Below, in pieces: positions 13,594 through 16,105 of a stretch of DNA of 16,105 nt. Source of the DNA: DRQF01 sp964559135. GTDB taxonomy: Bacteria; Planctomycetota; GCA-002687715; DRQF01. A program made the position numbers and the translations under genes. The DNA is taken from contig CAZLGG010000091.1 of NCBI GenBank assembly GCA_964559135.1, positions 1-16,105 on the forward strand, given 5' to 3'. The number at the start of each line of letters is the position of its first letter. Position 1 is the stretch's first letter. The notes under the pieces are model-generated. The model ran no database searches, was not told the DNA's origin, and saw only the letters and a list, made by a program, of their open reading frames with translations.

Positions 13594-15021
13594 ATGACCG
13601 CGTCGCCAGAAGTTCGAAGGCAACCCCCTAAGCCGCCGATGTCGTCGGGGGTCGAAGCCGCGCGAGGCGTCCTCGAAGTCGCCTCGCCCCTTCATTTCTT
13701 GGGAATCGGAGGCGCCGGCATGTCGGCCCTGGCGGCGGTGCTCGCGCGGCGAGGGCACATCCTCACGGGGTCGGACCGTGCTTCGAACCGTCGCATCCGT
13801 CGCCTGGAAGCCATGGGTGTTCGCTCCGTTCCGGAGGCCGATGTGCCCGCCCAGTGTTCTGCCGTCGTCAAGACCGCAGCCATCCCGGAAGACCACCCCG
13901 CACTGGCGATGGCCCGTCGAAGGGATCTTCCGGTCTTTCGCTACGCCGAGATGCTCGCCGCATTGGCCGGGACGACCACGAGCGCCGCCGTGGCGGGAAG
14001 CCACGGGAAGACCACGACGTCGGCGATGCTGGCTGTGATTCTCATGGCCGCCAAGCGGGATCCCTCGGCGGTGATCGGGGGGGACGTGCCGGACTTGTGT
14101 GACGGAAACGCACGATACGGCAGCGATGGACCGTTGGTGCACGAAGCCTGCGAGTACGCGGGCTCGTTCCTGGAGTACCGGCCCGACCACGCGGTGATCA
14201 CCAACCTGGGCGACGACCACGTCGACAGCTATGGGGGATTGGATGCACTCAAGCGCGCCTTTCGCCAATTCGCCGCGGGCGTCGACGCCGCCGGTCGCCT
14301 CGTCACCTCTGCGGCCTTGGCCAGGCATCTCGACCTCCGTGGTGTCGCGAAGGCGCGACTCGTCACGCTCGGTAACTCCTGTGGAGACGTTCGCATTCGG
14401 ATCGACGGGCGGGCGTTCGAGGTCCGTTTTCCGGACGGGGCCCGGAGCGGCCCGATCGAACTGGGAATCCCGGGCCGGCACAACATGATGAACGCGGCGA
14501 TGGCCGCGGCGGCGGCCCGCGAGGCCTTCGGTGTGGATCTGGCGGTGATAGGCCGTGCCTTGCAGGCGTTTCGAGGCGTCGAAGGGCGGTTTCAGATTCT
14601 TCGCGACGAAGAGGATTTCGCCCTGATCGACGACTACGCCCATCACCCCGCGGAGATCGAGGCGACCCTCCTGACATGTCGAGACCGGTTTCCGGGTCGG
14701 CGACTGCGCGTCCTCTTTCAGCCCCATCTGGAGCAGAGAACGGAGCGGCATTTCCAGGCCTTCCTCAATGCCCTCGCTCTGGCCGACGAGTTGCTCCTCT
14801 TGAAGGATTGTTCCGTCCCCGGACGCGACGGCGGGCGATACCGTGGAGCCCACCGCCTGTACGAAGGCCTCCGGAAACTGGGAGTGAGAGCCTCCTATGC
14901 GGATTCGCCGGACGAAGCCGCGTCATGGTTTTCCGTCGGCGCTCGCGAGGGCGACATCGACGTCCTTTTGGGTGCCGGAGATTCGAGAGATTTGGCCTGT
15001 GCGCTTCTCCGCAGATCTTGA
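13594..15021 (+). CDS. murC: UDP-N-acetylmuramate:L-alanine ligase
   Basis: Cytoplasmic Mur ligase adding L-Ala to UDP-MurNAc, the first stem-peptide step. The 475-residue product has HFLGIGGAGMSALA in the N-terminal nucleotide-sugar domain, the P-loop GSHGKTTT at residues 135-142, EACEYAGSFL, VITNLGDDHVD, GIPGRHNMMNA, DDYAHHPAEIEA, FQPHLEQRTER and GAGDSRDLA. The GIGGAGMS motif separates it from the recycling ligase Mpl. AAGGAG lies 3 nt before the ATG. The first ~25 residues (Pro/Arg-rich) precede the conserved fold, so the ATG at 13639 is a possible alternative. The stop lies inside murB, a 23-bp overlap. Confidence 0.97.
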   Translation: MTASPEVRRQPPKPPMSSGVEAARGVLEVASPLHFLGIGGAGMSALAAVLARRGHILTGSDRASNRRIRRLEAMGVRSVPEADVPAQCSAVVKTAAIPEDHPALAMARRRDLPVFRYAEMLAALAGTTTSAAVAGSHGKTTTSAMLAVILMAAKRDPSAVIGGDVPDLCDGNARYGSDGPLVHEACEYAGSFLEYRPDHAVITNLGDDHVDSYGGLDALKRAFRQFAAGVDAAGRLVTSAALARHLDLRGVAKARLVTLGNSCGDVRIRIDGRAFEVRFPDGARSGPIELGIPGRHNMMNAAMAAAAAREAFGVDLAVIGRALQAFRGVEGRFQILRDEEDFALIDDYAHHPAEIEATLLTCRDRFPGRRLRVLFQPHLEQRTERHFQAFLNALALADELLLLKDCSVPGRDGGRYRGAHRLYEGLRKLGVRASYADSPDEAASWFSVGAREGDIDVLLGAGDSRDLACALLRRS

Positions 15022-15886
15022 AGACATTCTCGAGAGGGGGCGCCCCTTGGCGCCCCTCACGACTTGGCGCATCGGCGGTCCAGCGGAGATGTTCTTCAGC
15101 CCCCGAAACTCCGATGAGGCGGCCTTGCTGCTCCGAACTCTCACCGACGAGGGGCTCGTCTTTCGCGTCTTGGGCGGCGGGGCCAACGTGCTGCTGGACG
15201 ACCGACCCCATGGCGTGCCCTATATCCATCCCGGACGTCTCACCGAGTTGCGTCGGGATGGGGATCTTTGGCACGTGGGCGCGGGCGTTTCGTTTCCCCG
15301 TCTCGTGGCTGACGCCTCGCGGGAGGGGTGGAGCGGGCTCGAGGTCTTGGCGGGCATCCCCGGGCAGATGGGAGGCATCTGTCGCATGAATGCGGGAGGA
15401 CGCCATGGTGAGATCCGGGACGTCGTCGAGCGTGTGCGGATGGCGTTGCCCTCGGGAGAACTTCGCTGGTTCGATGCCGAGGAGGTCGGCTTCGCCTACC
15501 GGAAGACGGCGTTGCCCGCGGGTGTCATCACGGAGGTCGTTCTTCGCCTTCGATTCTCTTCGGACCCCGCGGCGCTCACCCGGCGGATGGGGGAGGTCCT
15601 GAAGGCGAAGGCGGCCAGCCAACCCTTGAAGTCTCCCAGCGGCGGGTGCGTCTTTGCGAATCCCGAAGGCATCTCGGCCGGACGTCTCGTGGAGGAACTG
15701 GGTCTGAAGGGCGTGCGCAGAGGCGGGGCGCGCATTTCAGAACAACACGGCAACTTCATCGTCAACGAAGGCGGCGCCGCGTTCGAGGACGTGTTGGGGC
15801 TCATCGAAGAGGTGGAGAAACAGGCGCTCCAGCGGCGGGGCATCCGTCTTCGTCGCGAGGTGACGATCTGGCGGGCCGATGGGTAG
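14999..15886 (+). CDS. murB: UDP-N-acetylenolpyruvoylglucosamine reductase
   Basis: FAD enzyme reducing UDP-GlcNAc-enolpyruvate to UDP-MurNAc. Motifs are TTWRIGGPAE, VLGGGANVLLDD and AGIPGQMGGICRMNAGGRHG (FAD binding), then FAYRKTALP and PSGGCVFANPEG. In the last, Cys217 stands at the proton-donor position that is Ser or Cys in this family. GGARISEQHGNFIVN closes the fold. The GTG at 14999 gives VRFSADLEDIL and 295 residues, a normal length, with a weak GAGAGA 8 nt upstream. The frame is open to an ATG at 14897, but that would lie deep inside murC and add 34 residues with no family match. It overlaps murC by 23 bp, as often seen for the murC-murB pair. Confidence 0.95.
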   Translation: MRFSADLEDILERGRPLAPLTTWRIGGPAEMFFSPRNSDEAALLLRTLTDEGLVFRVLGGGANVLLDDRPHGVPYIHPGRLTELRRDGDLWHVGAGVSFPRLVADASREGWSGLEVLAGIPGQMGGICRMNAGGRHGEIRDVVERVRMALPSGELRWFDAEEVGFAYRKTALPAGVITEVVLRLRFSSDPAALTRRMGEVLKAKAASQPLKSPSGGCVFANPEGISAGRLVEELGLKGVRRGGARISEQHGNFIVNEGGAAFEDVLGLIEEVEKQALQRRGIRLRREVTIWRADG

Positions 15887-16105
15887 TGGAGTGGACCCGA
15901 AGCCCCCACGGCAAACCGTCGTATAGACTTTCTCCCCGGAGTCGGTCCTCCTCCTTTCACCCGCCCCACGGCTGGTGGGAAGGGGCTTCGAGCCTCTTTG
16001 ACTTTCTCGTTTTCTCTCACGGAGCCGCGGAGAAGAAGGGGACAGACGGCGCGCCGCCTCCCCTGGATTCGGGACGTCCCCGTCCCGCGCGTGCCGGCGA
16101 GCCCT
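15887..16105. other. Region after murB without a convincing gene
   Basis: 219 bp to the window edge. There is no ATG on the + strand. The frame of murB stays open after its TAG to the edge. A TTG at 15998 could begin a product LTFSFSLTEPRRRRGQ, whose basic start would suit an FtsQ-like N-terminus, but it lacks an SD at normal spacing. Other contents are CCCAC-GGCTG-GTGGG around 15964-15978, CGGAG repeated at 8-nt spacing (16020 and 16028), and an inverted repeat CGGGAC/GTCCCG (16070-16087). No T-tract terminator is seen. Confidence 0.4.

Noticed and set aside
13544..13597. 17-codon upstream frame MQRRMTRRAAAP ending over the murC start
   Set aside because: The stop/start overlap with murC is suggestive of coupling, but its only SD-like sequence (GGGG) abuts the ATG and it contains a GC-rich inverted repeat; not enough to call a leader peptide.
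13345..14853. Minus-strand open frame of 502 codons opposite murC
   Set aside because: Antisense shadow of murC.

Overview
The window is GC-rich, densely coding bacterial chromosome. Its core is a division and cell wall (dcw) cluster on the + strand, flanked upstream by housekeeping genes. Overlapping stop/start codons and Shine-Dalgarno (SD) sequences point to polycistronic expression. The MurE signature DNPR indicates meso-diaminopimelate peptidoglycan. The HEAT-repeat lipoprotein, whose tail pattern is TGRSF...WRRWW, resembles proteins I associate with Planctomycetota and neighbouring phyla. A lineage of that kind is my best guess, held weakly; nothing in the window fixes the taxonomy.

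Layout. At 1-2110 (-) is the N-terminal ~703 residues of the replicative polymerase DnaE, running off the left edge. Divergent from it are a HEAT-repeat lipoprotein (2294-3304) and an overlapping four-cysteine zinc-ribbon-like protein (3277-3825). Uracil phosphoribosyltransferase upp (4545-3871, -) converges on that pair. A 424-bp divergent region (4546-4969) separates upp from mraZ. It is rich in palindromes, carries a TGGGN-N5-TGGGN motif like known MraZ operators, and has a run of hairpins just upstream of mraZ.

From 4970 to 15886 (+) the order is mraZ, rsmH, an ftsL-like gene, ftsI, a probable 49-codon small gene, murE, murF, ftsW, a membrane-anchored double-LysM gene, murC and murB. Together these encode a regulator of the cluster (MraZ), an rRNA methyltransferase (RsmH), the septal synthase pair FtsW and FtsI, an FtsL-like partner, and four cytoplasmic precursor enzymes (MurB, MurC, MurE, MurF). 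mraY, murD and murG, which usually sit between murF and murC, are absent. The ftsW-murC interval instead holds a 122-bp inverted-repeat element and the LysM gene. After murB, 15887-16105 has no convincing gene.

The window is mainly a recognisable dcw locus. The items most worth a second look are the small gene between ftsI and murE, the structured mraZ leader, the 122-bp inverted-repeat element, and the rearranged gene content.
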